Assembly (NCBI GenBank): GCA_028752905.1
Contig: JAQNBH010000020.1
Location: 1,116,001 to 1,180,000, forward strand
Length of the DNA: 64,000 nt
Source: Cladorhizidae sp. MBARI D1340-BT2
Lineage: Eukaryota > Porifera > Demospongiae > Poecilosclerida > Cladorhizidae
Direction of reading: 5' to 3'
Both the position numbers and the translations under genes were made by a program. The stretch's first letter is position 1, and each line of letters starts with the position of its first letter. Of the stretch, positions 63,214 to 64,000 are shown piece by piece. Under the pieces are notes generated by a model. It made no database searches. It was not told where the DNA came from and saw only the letters and a list, made by a program, of their open reading frames with translations.

Positions 63214-64000
63214 ATGTGTTCTCTATCTTGATATTTGCCCTAATTTGGTCTATAATATGTTTCTCATTTTCCCCCCAAAAATCTTGCTTTTTTGCCGTAA
63301 AGCTCATAACTTTTCTACACTTTACCCACAAAAGATATTTTTATATCACCGAATAGCCCTTCTAATTATCTATCTTTTGTATGTGCCAAAATTTTGAGTA
63401 CTCTAAGTATTAGCAAGTTATGGTGATTTGAAGTGGTAAGGTTTGCGATCTTTCCTGGCGTTTTCCAGTTGCCAAAGCGGTGGCCTGCCAGTGAAAAACC
63501 ACTACATTTATTGATAATCTGTTGACATGTTGCAGATAAGGGCCTTCTCTATCAGTTGACAAAATCTGGGACTTTGGTCTTGTTAATTAGGGCAGTTATG
63601 AATTGTACTACTCTTACTTGATGCTAAACATGTTAGCTTCGTAGATTATCCACACTTCACTGAATAGACTTGATGTATAGCTATTAAGATAGGACTCTCT
63701 AAGTGCTCTCTCTTGATACCAAACATCCATATATTCTGCACACTTCACTGTAATGGACTTGCAAGATAGGTATCTCTCAGTGTTCTCTATCTTGAGCTAA
63801 ACATGTTAGCTTCATAGATTCTCCACACTTCACTGAATAGACTTGATATATAGCTCTAAAGGTAGGCCTCTCTCTGTTCTCTCTCTTGATACCAAACGTC
63901 CGTATATTCTGCATACATAGAATCACAAGATAGGTTTCTCTATGTGTTCTCTATCTTGATGCTAAACAGGTTAGCTTCATAGATTCTCCACACTTCACTG
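63214..64000 (+). repeat. Satellite unit 71, D head with C tail, cut by window end (787 bp)
   Basis: D head (T4C6A5, TTACCCACAAAAGATATTT, TTTTGAGTACTC) but TGTACTACTC, CACACTTCACTG in S1 and C-form S2. The window ends inside S3. Confidence 0.94.

Larger units (their letters stand above)
1..64000 (+). repeat. Long-period satellite array, about 907 bp unit, 71 units, head-to-tail
   Basis: The segment from ATGTGTTCTCTATCTTGATA to the next copy recurs without a break from the first to the last base, always on this strand. Unit starts, taken at the A of ATGTGTTCTC, were located individually and are listed below. Sizes cluster at 906 and 909 bp, the difference being three bases in CTATAATATG versus CTATATG. 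Both ends of the window cut through the array. No stretch of other sequence occurs anywhere, so every part of the window without a gene holds this repeat. Satellite DNA of this kind is known from centromeres, pericentromeres, subtelomeres and knobs in eukaryotes; which of these applies cannot be read from the sequence. The family is not one I recognise. Confidence 0.98.
56844..64000 (+). repeat. C-D dimer series, 1819 bp period
   Basis: Units 64/65, 66/67 and 70/71 alternate C (911 bp) and D (908 bp), giving a 1819 bp dimer. Pair 68/69 keeps the spacing except that unit 68 has an A-like head (913 bp). The pattern continues to the window edge. Confidence 0.88.

Noticed and set aside
1..64000. 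rDNA intergenic spacer repeats
   Set aside because: Seventy consecutive units contain no 18S, 5.8S, 25S/28S or 5S sequence that I can recognise. Spacer arrays are interrupted by genes every few kb to tens of kb.
1..64000. Telomeric repeats (TTAGGG, TTTAGGG, TTAGG)
   Set aside because: Only isolated fragments such as TTAATTAGGG occur once per unit. No tandem telomere motif was seen at either edge.

Overview
The whole 64 kb window is one head-to-tail tandem array of a long satellite repeat. I count 70 complete units plus one cut by the right edge (71 in all). All lie in the same orientation with no interruption, inversion or inserted sequence. Most units are 906 or 909 bp; others are 905, 907, 908, 911 or 913 bp, and one is shortened to 573 bp. 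Both window edges fall inside the array, so it is longer than 64 kb. Composition is AT-rich, about 32 to 48% GC in the lines I counted. I found no convincing protein gene, rRNA, tRNA, transposon or CRISPR. An array of this size and homogeneity points to eukaryotic heterochromatin (centromeric, pericentromeric, subtelomeric or a knob). I do not recognise the family, so I name no species; a plant or an invertebrate is plausible.

Each unit has two parts. The first, about 385 bp, is single-copy within the unit: a variable AT-rich head (roughly unit positions 20-210, with a T/C/A homopolymer tract), then a GC-richer and almost invariant core (roughly 211-401). The second, about 520 bp, consists of three internal subrepeats S1, S2 and S3 (172, 164 and 185 bp in unit 1). 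Each subrepeat is itself a diverged dimer of a 70-95 bp element beginning CTTGAT or a variant (GTTGAT in S3). The array is therefore nested on three levels, plus multi-unit higher-order repeats.

Units fall into four main head types. Type A has CTATAATATG and CTTGCTTTTTTGCC and is usually 909 bp. Type B has CTATATG and CTTGTTATTTTGCC and is usually 906 bp. Type C has AAAATGTTTAGTACTC, an extended TGTACTACTCTTAC and CACACTTCACTG in S1, and is 911 bp. Type D has TTACCCACAAAAGATATTT and TTTTGAGTACTC and is 908 bp. Positions 1 to about 53.5 kb are an A/B domain with only two C-type units (30859, 39027). From 53546 to the end is a C/D domain, largely C-D dimers of 1819 bp. Inside the A/B domain I see several recent multi-unit duplications: a 2721 bp trimer doubled at 4540-9981; a 7266 bp (eight-unit) duplication linking about 12.0-17.2 kb to 19.3-24.5 kb; a trimer doubled at 32676-38117; and a trimer doubled at 45380-50821. 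Unit 60 (53546-54118) has lost exactly two of its three subrepeats.

Nothing here looks like a gene system. The interest lies in the array's structure and recent evolution: nested repeats, a conserved core against a variable head, a sharp subfamily boundary, mosaic units and an intra-unit deletion. All types, lengths and comparisons were read by eye; I ran no alignments.
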